Assembly (NCBI RefSeq): GCF_009765775.1 | Contig: NZ_LMUU01000001.1 | Span: 1 to 64,000 of the forward strand | Direction: 5' to 3' | Origin: Beijerinckia sp. L45 | GTDB taxonomy: Bacteria > Pseudomonadota > Alphaproteobacteria > Rhizobiales > Beijerinckiaceae | Length of the DNA stretch: 64,000 nt | In this document: piece by piece, positions 42,309 to 51,171 of the stretch | Layout of the letters: every line of letters begins with the position of its first letter | Position numbering within the stretch: position 1 is the stretch's first letter | Translations under genes and position numbers: made by a program | The notes under the pieces: generated by a model | What the model was told of the DNA's origin: nothing | The model's database searches: none | The model's input: only the letters and a program-made list of their open reading frames with translations

Positions 42309-43295
42309 TCATTCAAAAAGTGGTCCAGCGCCCGGGCAAGACAAGCGACGCCCGTTCGACCCGCGTGACTCGCCGAGGTGTGCCTCGCCGCGCTCCGTCG
42401 CGAGCTCGACCTGCCGCTGCCGCTCGGCGTAGCGGCAGCGCTGATCGTCCTGGCGCTCGTTGGCGCAGGCGGGGCACCGCACGCCCGGCTCGTATAGCGG
42501 TGAGGTCTGAGCCTCCGGGCTGACCGGGCGCCGGCAGGCGTGGCAGAGCGCGTGGGTGCCGGGCGCCAAGCCCTGGCCGACGGCGACGCGCTGGTCGAAG
42601 ACGAAGCACTCGCCCTCCCAGACGCTTTCGGCCGCCGGCACCGTCTCGAGGTAGCGCAGAATGCCGCCCTTGAGGTGATGCACGTCGGCGATCCCCTCGG
42701 CCTTCAAAAACGCCGTCGCCTTTTCGCAGCGAATGCCGCCGGTGCAGAACATCGCAACCTTCGGCGCCGCAGCGCCATCGACGAGCGCCGCGCGTTGCGC
42801 GCGGAACCAGGCGGGAAAATCGCGGAAACTGGATGTCCGCGGATTGATCGCGCCGGGAAACGTGCCGATGTCCACCTCATAGTCGTTGCGGGTGTCGATG
42901 AGGATCGTGCCGGGTTCGGCGATCAGGGCGTTCCAGTCGGCAGGCTCGACATAGGTGCCGACATCCCGGGTCGGGTCGATGCCGTCGACGCCGAGCGTCA
43001 CGATCTCCGCCTTCAACCGCACCTTCATCCGGTGAAACGGCATGGCCTCGACGAAGTCGTTCTTGACGTCGAGCCCGGCGCAGCCCGGCAGCGCGCGGAT
43101 GACGCTCAGCACCGCCTCGATCCCGGCGTCTGGCCCGGCAATCGTCCCGTTGATCCCCTCGTGCGCCAGCAGAAGCGTCCCCTTGAGACCCGCGGCGGCG
43201 CAGGCGTCGGCCAGGGGCCCACGCAGCGCGGCCGGGTCGGGAAACGACGCGAACTGGTAGAGACTGGTGACGCGGATTTTTGCCGGGGCATTCAT
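42309..43295 (-). CDS. trhO: tRNA uridine(34) hydroxylase TrhO (rhodanese family)
   Basis: A 328-residue protein. An N-terminal acylphosphatase-like domain ([29 protein letters not shown]) is followed by a rhodanese domain with [16 protein letters not shown] and the catalytic loop [11 protein letters not shown] (first Cys near residue 184). The C-terminal Cys-rich region ([22 protein letters not shown]) probably binds zinc. TrhO makes the 5-hydroxyuridine precursor at the wobble position of certain tRNAs. ATG 43295 fits the family start. Confidence 0.9.
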   Translation of the reverse strand: MNAPAKIRVTSLYQFASFPDPAALRGPLADACAAAGLKGTLLLAHEGINGTIAGPDAGIEAVLSVIRALPGCAGLDVKNDFVEAMPFHRMKVRLKAEIVTLGVDGIDPTRDVGTYVEPADWNALIAEPGTILIDTRNDYEVDIGTFPGAINPRTSSFRDFPAWFRAQRAALVDGAAAPKVAMFCTGGIRCEKATAFLKAEGIADVHHLKGGILRYLETVPAAESVWEGECFVFDQRVAVGQGLAPGTHALCHACRRPVSPEAQTSPLYEPGVRCPACANERQDDQRCRYAERQRQVELATERGEAHLGESRGSNGRRLSCPGAGPLFE

Positions 43296-43683
43296 GGTGT
43301 GTCGCTGAGATTTTGGCGCGGGAGGATGAGATCTGAAGTCGCGATCCCCTTGTTAGGCGTGTTTGCGAGCGGAGCGAAGCAATACAGGTCCGCAGTGATC
43401 GAGGCTGCTGCTCTGGTTGCGTCGCTTCGCTCGCAAAGACGGCATAGATAGAACGCGCTCGCGATGATCAGATCCGATGCTCTACCCGCGGATCGCGGCA
43501 ACATCCAGTCTCGCCCGCTGGCGTAAGCAAATCGTTCTCTTTCAAACCGGACCAGGAGACGCTTTGTATCGTGTGCAAACGCAGCTTTGGGAGAAAGTTC
43601 AGGCGGTTGACGGCGAGAGCATCCGCGCGTTTCATGCGCTCCCTTGCCGTTCCGGCACGGACAGCAAAGGCCGACGATCCCTG
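43296..43683. other. intergenic region with one REP-like element
   Basis: It holds a short inverted repeat at 43362-43437 and probably the promoters of trhO and the substrate-binding-protein gene. An open frame from 43477 runs into the next gene but its early part shows no family features. Confidence 0.4.
43362..43437. repeat. REP-like inverted repeat (GCGAGCG...GAAGC type)
   Basis: TTTGCGAGCGGAGCGAAGC (43362-43380) faces GCTTCGCTCGCAAA (43424-43437). It resembles GCGAGCGAAGCAAT-type dispersed repeats familiar from Bradyrhizobium and relatives. Confidence 0.6.
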
Positions 43684-44640
43684 ATGACGACCAAGCGAAC
43701 CGCCCTCAAAATGCTCGGCGCCACGTTGGCGTTGCCCATATTGGGACTCCATGCGGTCAAAGCCGCATCGACGATCCGCTTCAGCTATCAGCGCTCCTCC
43801 ACCCTGCTGACCCTGCTCAAGGCCGGCGGCACGCTCGAAGCGCTGCTGAAGCCGAAGGGCTTCGACGTGTCATGGCATCTGTTCGACAATGTCGTCGTAC
43901 CGATGAACGCCGGCGCCGTAGACTTCCACGCCGATGTTGCCGACGCGGTGCCGATTTTTACCCAGAGCGCCAACGCGCCGTTGACCTTCTACGCCAAGGA
44001 GGATGCCTCGCCCTCCGCGGAGGCGATCATCGTCAAGGCCGGCTCTCCCGTCCGCACGGTCGCCGACCTCAAGGGCAAGACTGTTGCCGTCCATCGCGGT
44101 TCTGGCTGCCACTTCATCCTTGCCAGCGCATTGAAACGCGCCGGCTTGAGCTTTCGCGACATCACGCCGGCCTATCTCGCCCCGCCCGATGCCGCCGCCG
44201 CCTTCGAGCGTGACAGCGTCGACGCCTGTGTGATCTGGGACCCTTTCCTCGCCATCACCGAAAGCAAGCTTGCGACCCGCACCCTGGCCGACGCCACCGG
44301 TCTCTCCAGCTACGACCGCTACTACACCGTCAATACCGCCTTCGTTTCCACGCATCCGGAGATCGTCGGCCTCGTCTTCGACGCCCTGGTCGAGCAGGGC
44401 GCCTGGGTGAAAAAAAATCCGCAGGACGCCGTGGCCAAGCTGGCCCCGCTGTGGGGCGGCATCCCCGCAGCCACCATCGAGGTGGTGAACCGCCGGCGCA
44501 GCTATGTCGTTAAGCCTGTCGACAAGGCTGGGCTTGGCGAGCAGCAGGCCATCGCCGATACGTTTTTCGAGGCCGGCCTGATCCCGAAAGCGATCGACGC
44601 CACGGCCGTCCCGCTTTGGCACCCGGAGGCTCACACGTGA
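43684..44640 (+). CDS. ABC transporter substrate-binding protein, aliphatic sulfonate type
   Basis: A 318-residue periplasmic binding protein. A signal peptide (LKMLGATLALPILGLHAVKA) is followed by an SsuA/NrtA-like domain: TIRFSYQRSSTLLTLLKAGG, FHADVADAVPIFTQSA, VADLKGKTVAVHRGSG, RDSVDACVIWDPFLAI and YYTVNTAFVSTHPEIV. It probably delivers sulfonates or other organosulfur compounds. It overlaps the next gene by four bases (GTGA). No ABC permease or ATPase for it is in this cluster. Confidence 0.8.
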   Translation: MTTKRTALKMLGATLALPILGLHAVKAASTIRFSYQRSSTLLTLLKAGGTLEALLKPKGFDVSWHLFDNVVVPMNAGAVDFHADVADAVPIFTQSANAPLTFYAKEDASPSAEAIIVKAGSPVRTVADLKGKTVAVHRGSGCHFILASALKRAGLSFRDITPAYLAPPDAAAAFERDSVDACVIWDPFLAITESKLATRTLADATGLSSYDRYYTVNTAFVSTHPEIVGLVFDALVEQGAWVKKNPQDAVAKLAPLWGGIPAATIEVVNRRRSYVVKPVDKAGLGEQQAIADTFFEAGLIPKAIDATAVPLWHPEAHT

Positions 44641-45803
44641 CCGCAGCCGTCGCCCTCAAGACGCCGACCCTGCACGACGAGGCGCTGCGTCTCGGCGCGC
44701 TGTTCGCCGAGACCGCTGCCGTTCACGACACCGCCGCGTCGTTTCCGTTCGACAATTTTGCACGGTTGTCCGAGGCCGGGCTTCTGAGCCTGCGCACGCC
44801 ACGCGCCTTCGGCGGCGCCGGCGCCGGCCTGCGCGAGGCGGCGGCTGTGATCGGCGCGATCGCCTATGGCGAGCCCGCCACCGCGCTGATTCTGGCGATG
44901 CAATATATCCAGCATGCCGGCATTGCGCGGAGCCAGCGCTGGCCGGCCCATCTCAAGGAGCGCGTCGCCCGCGACGCCGTCGCCGGCGTATCCCTGATCA
45001 ACGCGCTGCGCGTCGAGCCGGAACTGGGATCGCCCGCCCGCGGCGGCCTGCCGGCGACGACCGCCGTGCGCGACGGTGACACCTGGCGGCTTTCCGGCCA
45101 CAAGATCTATTCGACCGGGGTACCGATCCTCGCCTGGTATGTCGTCTGGGCCAAGACGGATGACGCCAACCCGCGCGTCGGCATGTTCTTGGTGCCCAAG
45201 GGCCTGCGGGGCACTCGCGTCGTCGAGACCTGGGATCACCTCGGCCTGCGCGCGAGCGGCAGTCACGACGTGATCTTTGACCAGGTCACGATCCCGATCG
45301 ACCATGCCGTCGATATCCGTCTGCCGGCGGAATGGACGCCGGACGACATGCTGCAGCAGCACGCCGAAAACGGCGTGTTTCTCTCCGCGCTCTACAATGG
45401 CGTGGCGAAGGCGGGCCGGGACTGGCTGCTCGGCTTCCTCAACGACCGTGTGCCGGCCAACCTCGGCAAGCCGCTGTCCAGCCTGCCGCGCGTGCAAGAG
45501 GCCGTCGGCGCCATTGAGATTCTGCTGACCACCAACGATCGGCTGATCGACGGGTTTGCCGCAGACCTCGATGCCGGCATTGCCCGTCCGGCCACCGATG
45601 CCCACATCATCAAGTCGGTGGTCACCAACAACGCCGTGCAGGCGCTGGAAACAGCGATGAGCCTGACCGGCAATCACGGGTTGACGCGGAAAAACCCTTT
45701 GGAGCGGCACTATCGCGACGTTTTGTGCGGCCGCATCCACACCCCTCAGGACGACACGGTGAAGCTCAATCTCGGGCGCGCCGCTTTGGCCGTCAAACCA
45801 TAA
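44637..45803 (+). CDS. acyl-CoA dehydrogenase-like flavin monooxygenase (SfnB/DszC-like)
   Basis: A 388-residue protein with the acyl-CoA dehydrogenase fold: an N-terminal helical domain (LRTPRAFGGAGAGLREAAA), a beta domain (GDTWRLSGHKIYSTGVPIL; VVETWDHLGLRASGSHDVIF) and a C-terminal helical domain (LTGNHGLTRKNPLERHYRDV). Members beside sulfonate transporters act as FMN-dependent oxygenases in organosulfur use (SfnB, DszC types), which fits here. The GTG start at 44637 overlaps the preceding stop. Confidence 0.75.
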   Translation: MTAAVALKTPTLHDEALRLGALFAETAAVHDTAASFPFDNFARLSEAGLLSLRTPRAFGGAGAGLREAAAVIGAIAYGEPATALILAMQYIQHAGIARSQRWPAHLKERVARDAVAGVSLINALRVEPELGSPARGGLPATTAVRDGDTWRLSGHKIYSTGVPILAWYVVWAKTDDANPRVGMFLVPKGLRGTRVVETWDHLGLRASGSHDVIFDQVTIPIDHAVDIRLPAEWTPDDMLQQHAENGVFLSALYNGVAKAGRDWLLGFLNDRVPANLGKPLSSLPRVQEAVGAIEILLTTNDRLIDGFAADLDAGIARPATDAHIIKSVVTNNAVQALETAMSLTGNHGLTRKNPLERHYRDVLCGRIHTPQDDTVKLNLGRAALAVKP

Positions 45804-45813
45804 GGACCCCGCC

Positions 45814-46911
45814 ATGGGCGCCCAAGACATCGAGTTCATCGGCTACATCAACACCCGCGAATTTTCCGAGATCCACCCGCCGGTCGGGCCGGCGATCGAT
45901 CCGGCCTATGTCCGCACGGTCGCCAACGCGCATGAGGCCGCAGGCTTCGACCGGGCGCTGGTGGCATTCCACTCGACGACGCCGGACAGCATCATCGTCG
46001 CGACCTATGCCGCTGCGGCGACAAGCCGCCTCAACCTGATGATCGCGCATCGCCCGGGCTTTGCGGCGCCGACGGTCGCCGCGCGCCAGCTCGCGACGCT
46101 CGACCAGTTCTCCGGCGGCCGCGTCGCCGTGCACATCATTACCGGCGGCGACGACAAGGAACAGGCGCAGGACGGCGATTTCCTGACCAAGGACGAGCGC
46201 TACGCTCGCACAAGCGAATATCTCGATATCGTGCGGCAGGAATGGACGAGCGCAAAGCCGTTCGACTACGCCGGGCGGTTCTATACGGTGAAAGGCGCGA
46301 GCTCCGTCGTGCGCGCCGATATCCCGGTCTACTTCGGCGGGGCGTCGGAGGCGGCGATCGCGGTCGCCGGCAAGCATGCCGACGTCTACGCGCTGTGGGG
46401 TGAGAGCCGGGCGCAAGTCGCCGAGATCATCGGCCGGGTTCGCGCCGCCGCGCGCGAGCATGGCCGCCAGCCGCGCTTCAGCCTGTCCTTCCGCCCGATC
46501 CTCGCCGAGACCGAGGAGAAGGCCTGGGCCCGCGCCGAGGCGATCTATGAAAAGGGCCTGGCACTCGACGTCGGCAACGACGGCAAGGGCAACGCCGGCA
46601 AGGCGGAGGCGAGCAACGTCGGCTCGCAACGCCTCCGCGCGATGGCGGCGCAGGGCGATCGTCTCGACAAATGCCTGTGGACCAAGATGGCGACGCTGAC
46701 CGGCGGCCGCTGGAACTCGACGGCACTGGTCGGTACCCCCGCCCAGGTCGCAGACACGCTAGCGGATTATTACGACCTCGGTGTCACCACCTTCCTCATC
46801 CGCGGCTACGACCCGTTAGAAGATGCGCTGGACTATGGGAGGGCGCTGATTCCGCTCACGCGCAAGCTGGTGGCGGAACGCGCGGCGGCGCTGGGGGTGG
46901 CGGCGGAGTAG
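45814..46911 (+). CDS. LLM-class FMN-dependent monooxygenase (alkanesulfonate monooxygenase-like)
   Basis: A 365-residue luciferase-like TIM-barrel protein. Markers are YINTREFSEIHPPVG, HRPGFAAPTVAARQLATLDQ, SGGRVAVHIITGGDDKEQAQDG and IPVYFGGASEAAIAVAGKHA. The pattern is that of SsuD-like enzymes that cleave sulfonates to aldehyde and sulfite with reduced flavin. A Gly/Asn/Lys-rich stretch near residues 252-270 (GNDGKGNAGKAEASN) is a flexible loop insertion. It is ten bases downstream of the SfnB-like gene; no flavin reductase gene is adjacent. Confidence 0.8.
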   Translation: MGAQDIEFIGYINTREFSEIHPPVGPAIDPAYVRTVANAHEAAGFDRALVAFHSTTPDSIIVATYAAAATSRLNLMIAHRPGFAAPTVAARQLATLDQFSGGRVAVHIITGGDDKEQAQDGDFLTKDERYARTSEYLDIVRQEWTSAKPFDYAGRFYTVKGASSVVRADIPVYFGGASEAAIAVAGKHADVYALWGESRAQVAEIIGRVRAAAREHGRQPRFSLSFRPILAETEEKAWARAEAIYEKGLALDVGNDGKGNAGKAEASNVGSQRLRAMAAQGDRLDKCLWTKMATLTGGRWNSTALVGTPAQVADTLADYYDLGVTTFLIRGYDPLEDALDYGRALIPLTRKLVAERAAALGVAAE

Positions 46912-46953
46912 CGCAAGACCGTCTTGCCATGCGAAATTTTCGTATGTACATAA

Positions 46954-47238
46954 ATGGCGGTGAGGATCTCGTACCATCCTGCAAAGCGAGACTGGACGCT
47001 CAAGGAGCGACAGCTCGATTTCGAAGATGCAACCGAGGTTTTCGATGGCGTCACCATCGATATCCCGGACCTACGCGAACCGTATGGTGAAGAGCGTTTC
47101 ATCACCTTCGGCTTCTTGAAGGGGCGGATGGTCGTGGTCGGGTGGACGCCGCGAAATGGCTGTCGCCACGTGTTCACGATGAGAAAAGCCAATGGGCGAG
47201 AGCAAAAAAGGTTTGGACCGCGCTTGGCCGATGACTGA
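46954..47238 (+). CDS. brnT: BrnT-family toxin
   Basis: A 94-residue RelE-fold toxin. Typical BrnT features are YHPAKRDWTLKERQLDFEDA near the start, EVFDG, then YGEERFITFGFLKGRMVVV and CRHVFTMRKANGREQKRF. BrnT blocks translation and is neutralised by BrnA. The gene lacks a visible ribosome site; GTG 46960 is an alternative start. It overlaps brnA by 47 bases. Confidence 0.85.
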   Translation: MAVRISYHPAKRDWTLKERQLDFEDATEVFDGVTIDIPDLREPYGEERFITFGFLKGRMVVVGWTPRNGCRHVFTMRKANGREQKRFGPRLADD

Positions 47239-47500
47239 GGTCGAATGGCAGTCTCCGGTCGATCCGGACGAGATTCCGGAACAAACCGAGGAAGACTTTG
47301 CTCGGGGGACCGTGCACATCGCGGGCGTGCCGGTTAAACGCGGGCGCCCGAAATCTACGCATCCTAAAGAGAGCATCACCATTCGGCTGGACACCGATCT
47401 CGTTGCTTATTATCGCAAGACCGGGTCGGGCTGGCAGAGCCGGATTAACAGTATCCTGCGCAAAGCGGCGCGGCTCGGATCGAAAGAAACCGCGGCGTGA
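47192..47500 (+). CDS. brnA: BrnA-family antitoxin
   Basis: A 102-residue protein. The acidic N-terminal part (SPVDPDEIPEQTEEDFARG) binds the toxin. The C-terminal ribbon-helix-helix has KESITIRLDTDLVAYYRK and GWQSRINSILRKAA. The toxin-first order and overlap are standard for brnTA, where BrnA represses the operon. Both genes look intact. Confidence 0.85.
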   Translation: MGESKKGLDRAWPMTEVEWQSPVDPDEIPEQTEEDFARGTVHIAGVPVKRGRPKSTHPKESITIRLDTDLVAYYRKTGSGWQSRINSILRKAARLGSKETAA

Positions 47501-47501
47501 C

Positions 47502-49064
47502 CTAATGCGCTCCGGCCGGCGCGCCCATCGGTCGTGGCTTCTTCAGCAAAAAGATCGCTGATAGCGCCAGGATGAGTCCCACCCCGACGATCCAGAACGC
47601 GTCGGCGTAGGCCGAGACATAGGCCTCGCGGCGCACCTGCGCGGCGAGCGACATGAGAACCCGGCCCTTGGCCACGGCGGGATCGGCGATGGCACTTTGC
47701 ATGCCGGCCATCAGCATTGCGATGCGCTCCTGCGTCCGCGCGGCGTTCTGCGTCATCGCTTCGGCAAGGATAGAGAAGTGGAAGTACTCGCGCCTCTCGA
47801 TCACCGTCGAGAGCAAGGCGATGCCAACGGAGCCGCCGAGATTGCGCATCATGTTCGACAATGCCGAGGCATCCGCCGTGTCGCGCGGCGGCAGGCCGGC
47901 CGTGGACATCTGCGACAAAGGGATCGCAAACAAAGGCTGCCCCGCCGCCCGCAACAGCTGCGGCAGGATCAGCTGATCCATGCCGACGTCATGCGTGAGA
48001 TTTACGTTGATGAAGCAGCTCGCCGCAAACAGTAGGGTACCGGCGATAATCAGCACGCGGGGATCGAAGCGTTTCATCAGAAACGGCATCGCCGGAAACA
48101 GGACAAGCTGCGGCAGCCCGCTCCACATCACGACATAGCCGATCTGCTCGGCGTTGTAGCCCTGGATCTGCGCGCAATAGAGCGGAATGACGTAAGTCGA
48201 GCCGAGAGACACCGCGCCCAGCACCGTCTGCAGGATACAGGCGCCGCCGATCGATCGGTTGCCGAGAACACGCAGATTGATGAACGGCTTTTCGGCCATC
48301 AATTCCCGCGCGATAAAAACGACGATGCCGAGGATCGCGACGATGGTGAGCCGGGCGATCAGATCGGATTCAAACCATTCCTTGCGCTGCCCCTCTTCGA
48401 GCACGACGGTCAGGCTGGAGAGCCCGATCGCCATCGCGCCGACGCCAAACCAGTCGCCCTTCGCCAATTCCGCCCATCGGGCCTGCTGCTTTGGCAAAGC
48501 CGTAAGCTGGCAGAGCACAGCGATCGGACCGGGAATGAGGTTAAGATAGAAAATATAGTGCCAAGAAAAATTGTCAGTGAGCCAACCACCGACGGTCGGC
48601 CCGATCGCCGGCGCGAAGGTCGCGGTGAGGCCGAAGAAGGTGATGCCGAGCCCCTGCTGCGAGCGCGGCAGGCGGGTGCGCAGAATGGTGATCGCGGTAG
48701 GGATCAGCACGCCGCCGGTAAAGCCCTGGCCGGCGCGGAAGATGATCAGCTGCGGCAGCGACGTCGACATCGCGCAGGCGATGGAAAACCCGATGAACAG
48801 CATCGTGTTGATGGAGAGATAACGGCGCAGACCAAATACCGAACCGAGCCATCCCGTCAGTGGGATGACGATGATCTCGGCCATCAGATAGGCCGTCGAG
48901 ATCCAGCTGCCCTGCTCGGGCGAGGCGCCGATCGCGCCTTCGATGTTGGCGAGCGATGAGTTGGTGATCTGGATGTCGAGGATGGCGGTGAAGGCGCCGA
49001 GGATCGCCCCGGCGAACGCCAGCCAGTCGTAAAAACTCGCCTTCGCTTCCGGTGCTGCGGTCAT
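47502..49064 (-). CDS. emrB: EmrB-like DHA2-family multidrug MFS transporter
   Basis: A 520-residue transporter with about 14 hydrophobic segments. DHA2 signatures are present: AILDIQITNSSLANIEGAIG in helix 1, SWISTAYLMAEIIVIPLTGW, RAGQGFTGGVLIPTAITILR (motif C region) and AIGPTVGGWLTDNFSWHYIF. It uses the proton gradient to export drugs through the EmrA adaptor and an outer-membrane channel encoded elsewhere. It overlaps emrA by four bases. It is the second gene of an operon divergent from a TetR regulator. Confidence 0.9.
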   Translation of the reverse strand: MTAAPEAKASFYDWLAFAGAILGAFTAILDIQITNSSLANIEGAIGASPEQGSWISTAYLMAEIIVIPLTGWLGSVFGLRRYLSINTMLFIGFSIACAMSTSLPQLIIFRAGQGFTGGVLIPTAITILRTRLPRSQQGLGITFFGLTATFAPAIGPTVGGWLTDNFSWHYIFYLNLIPGPIAVLCQLTALPKQQARWAELAKGDWFGVGAMAIGLSSLTVVLEEGQRKEWFESDLIARLTIVAILGIVVFIARELMAEKPFINLRVLGNRSIGGACILQTVLGAVSLGSTYVIPLYCAQIQGYNAEQIGYVVMWSGLPQLVLFPAMPFLMKRFDPRVLIIAGTLLFAASCFINVNLTHDVGMDQLILPQLLRAAGQPLFAIPLSQMSTAGLPPRDTADASALSNMMRNLGGSVGIALLSTVIERREYFHFSILAEAMTQNAARTQERIAMLMAGMQSAIADPAVAKGRVLMSLAAQVRREAYVSAYADAFWIVGVGLILALSAIFLLKKPRPMGAPAGAH

Positions 49065-50278
49065 CGCTTGGCCGGATCGCCGCGGGTGTCGACCACCGCC
49101 TCGGCCGAAAGGCCCGGCCGCAGCCGCGCGATCACCGGGTCGTGCGGGTCGAGCGCGATTTTGACCGGCACGCGCTGCACCACCTTGGTGAAGTTGCCGG
49201 TGGCGTTTTCCGGCGGCAGCAGGGCGAATTGCGAGCCGGTCCCCGGCGCGAAGCTCTCTATTGTGCCGTGGAAGACGTGATCGCCGAACGCGTCCACCGT
49301 GAAGCTGGCGGGGCGGCCCTCGACCATGGCGCCGATCTGCGTCTCCTTGAAGTTCGCGATGAGGTAGATCGCCTCGCCCATCGGCACGATGGTCAGCAGG
49401 TTGCTGCCGGGCTGGACGAGCTGTCCCAGTCGCAGGGCGCGGTCGCCGACCACGCCGTCGATCGGCGCGGTCACCGTCGTGTAGCCGAGATTGAGCTTGG
49501 CCTGTTCAAGATTGATCTGCGAGCGCTGCAGGCTCGCGCGCGCGGCGGCTTCGAGCGAACGCAAACCGTCGTTCTGCTTTTGCGCGGCGTCGTAACCGGC
49601 CTTGGCCTTGTCGGAGGCAGCCTGCTTCTGCAGCAGGTCCGAGATGGCCTGATGCGAGCGCTGCGTCGTGCCGGCGCCGCTTTGGACGAGATCGCGGTAG
49701 CGCTTCTCTTCCTCCGTCGCGAAGTCGAGCGCGGCCGTGGTGTTGGCGACGTCGGCCTTGGCCTCAGCGATGCGCGCCTCCTGCTGGATCACCGCCGAGG
49801 CGACGCCGTCGAGGCTGGCCTGCGCCTTGTCGAGATCGGCCTGGTCCTGCAGCAGAACCACGCGGAAATCGCGGTCGTCGATCCGTGCGATCACTTGCCC
49901 GGCCTTCACCGGCTGGTTGTCGTGAGCGAACACGGCGGCAATGAAGCCACCGACTTTCGGGGCCACCACGACCTTGTCGGCCTGAAGAAAGGCATCGTCG
50001 GTCGACTCCTCGAAGCGGCCGTCCGTCCACCAGTGCCAGCCGAACCGGCCAGCACCTCCGATGGCCGCCAGCAGCACGAGCGCGAGGATCATCCGCTTGC
50101 GGGTGATGCGACGCGGTGGTGGCGCGATCGGCGACACCGGCGCTGCGACGACCTGCGGCTGCAGCGCAACCGGTGCCGGCTTGGCCTCCGCCCGGCGCAT
50201 CGGCTTTTCCTTGACCGTCTCGCCACTTTCGCGCTCGGGTAGATCGAGAGGCGGATCGAGCCTTGCGGAAGAATCCAT
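49061..50278 (-). CDS. emrA: EmrA-like HlyD-family adaptor
   Basis: A 405-residue membrane fusion protein. A short cytoplasmic tail and one anchor helix (MILALVLLAAIGGAGRFGW) precede biotinyl-lipoyl strands (KVGGFIAAVFAHDNQPVKAG; VTAPIDGVVGDRALRLGQLV) around a long coiled coil (about residues 125-225), then the C-terminal barrel with YLIANFKETQIGAM, an EmrA hallmark. It is the first gene of the emrAB operon. Its start lies 75 bases from the divergent regulator gene, with a palindrome between. Confidence 0.9.
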   Translation of the reverse strand: MDSSARLDPPLDLPERESGETVKEKPMRRAEAKPAPVALQPQVVAAPVSPIAPPPRRITRKRMILALVLLAAIGGAGRFGWHWWTDGRFEESTDDAFLQADKVVVAPKVGGFIAAVFAHDNQPVKAGQVIARIDDRDFRVVLLQDQADLDKAQASLDGVASAVIQQEARIAEAKADVANTTAALDFATEEEKRYRDLVQSGAGTTQRSHQAISDLLQKQAASDKAKAGYDAAQKQNDGLRSLEAAARASLQRSQINLEQAKLNLGYTTVTAPIDGVVGDRALRLGQLVQPGSNLLTIVPMGEAIYLIANFKETQIGAMVEGRPASFTVDAFGDHVFHGTIESFAPGTGSQFALLPPENATGNFTKVVQRVPVKIALDPHDPVIARLRPGLSAEAVVDTRGDPAKR

Positions 50279-50290
50279 TGCGTCACCACT

Positions 50291-50315
50291 ATAGAACAGA
50301 ACGGTATCGTTCTAT
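50291..50315. promoter_or_regulatory. TetR-type operator in the emrA-tetR gap
   Basis: ATAGAAC (50291-50297) and GTTCTAT (50309-50315) are perfect inverted arms. A nested palindrome, AGAACG-GTAT-CGTTCT, occupies 50298-50313. The site lies between the two divergent starts. Confidence 0.6.
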
Positions 50316-50353
50316 ATTAAGGGCCGCCAATACGCAAGCATGAGCCAGGACGT

Positions 50354-51028
50354 ATGACCGAGATCGCGACAACAAAACCCGAGACTTCGCCGAAGGCGCG
50401 CGGCGGCCGGCCGACGAAGGCCGCGGCTATCGAGCGGGACGAGCGGTTGTTGGCAATCGCCGCGGACATGTTCATGGAGCTTGGGTTCGAGGGCACCTCG
50501 ATGGAGCGTCTCGCCGAGACGGCCATGGTCGGCAAGGCCACGCTTTATGCGCGCTACCCGGACAAGGGCGCCCTGTTCGCCGACGTCCTGCGCCGCAAGA
50601 TCCTCATGATCTATGCCACGCTGGAGGAGGAGTTCCAAAGGGGATTGGAGGGCGTGAGCCTGGAAGCGACGCTGTGCATCGTGGGGCGTCGGCTCCTCGA
50701 CCAGTCGCTGACGCCCTCGGCACAGGCGATGGGCCGCATTCTCGTGGCGCAAGTCGCCCGCTTTCCCGAACTCGGTCGGCTTGCCTTCGAGGAAAGCACG
50801 AGCCGGCAGACCAAGCTTGTCGAAGGCATTTTCCTTCGCTTTGCCGAAACCCATCGCTACGCGATCGACGATCTGCCGCTGCTGGCGGAACTCTACCTCA
50901 GCATCGTGATGGGCCGCACATCTCGCCTCAAGCTGCTGGGCATGCCGGTCGACGCCGACACGCTCGATCACCGCCTCCACGAAGCGGTCAAGCTTTTCGT
51001 CCGTGGCGCGGTTTTATCTGGCCCATAG
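50354..51028 (+). CDS. TetR/AcrR-family transcriptional regulator
   Basis: A 224-residue regulator. The N-terminal helix-turn-helix (FMELGFEGTSMERLAETAMV then GKATLYARYPDKGALFADVL, residues about 38-80) is the TetR signature. The C-terminal ligand domain contains the TetR_C-like ARFPELGRLAFEES segment found in efflux regulators. Its divergence from emrAB and the palindrome between them imply that it represses the pump and probably itself. Confidence 0.85.
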   Translation: MTEIATTKPETSPKARGGRPTKAAAIERDERLLAIAADMFMELGFEGTSMERLAETAMVGKATLYARYPDKGALFADVLRRKILMIYATLEEEFQRGLEGVSLEATLCIVGRRLLDQSLTPSAQAMGRILVAQVARFPELGRLAFEESTSRQTKLVEGIFLRFAETHRYAIDDLPLLAELYLSIVMGRTSRLKLLGMPVDADTLDHRLHEAVKLFVRGAVLSGP

Positions 51029-51171
51029 GCCAGCCGAGCCATCGCAAAACATTGTCGTATACAGCTTTTAACGAATCCCACTTCAGGATCATGCGCTTAC
51101 CTTCAGCGCTCCTTAACCTGCGCGCGGGATACTGACGGTCTGGCGCTTCGCCATGATTGCGCGGACGATAG

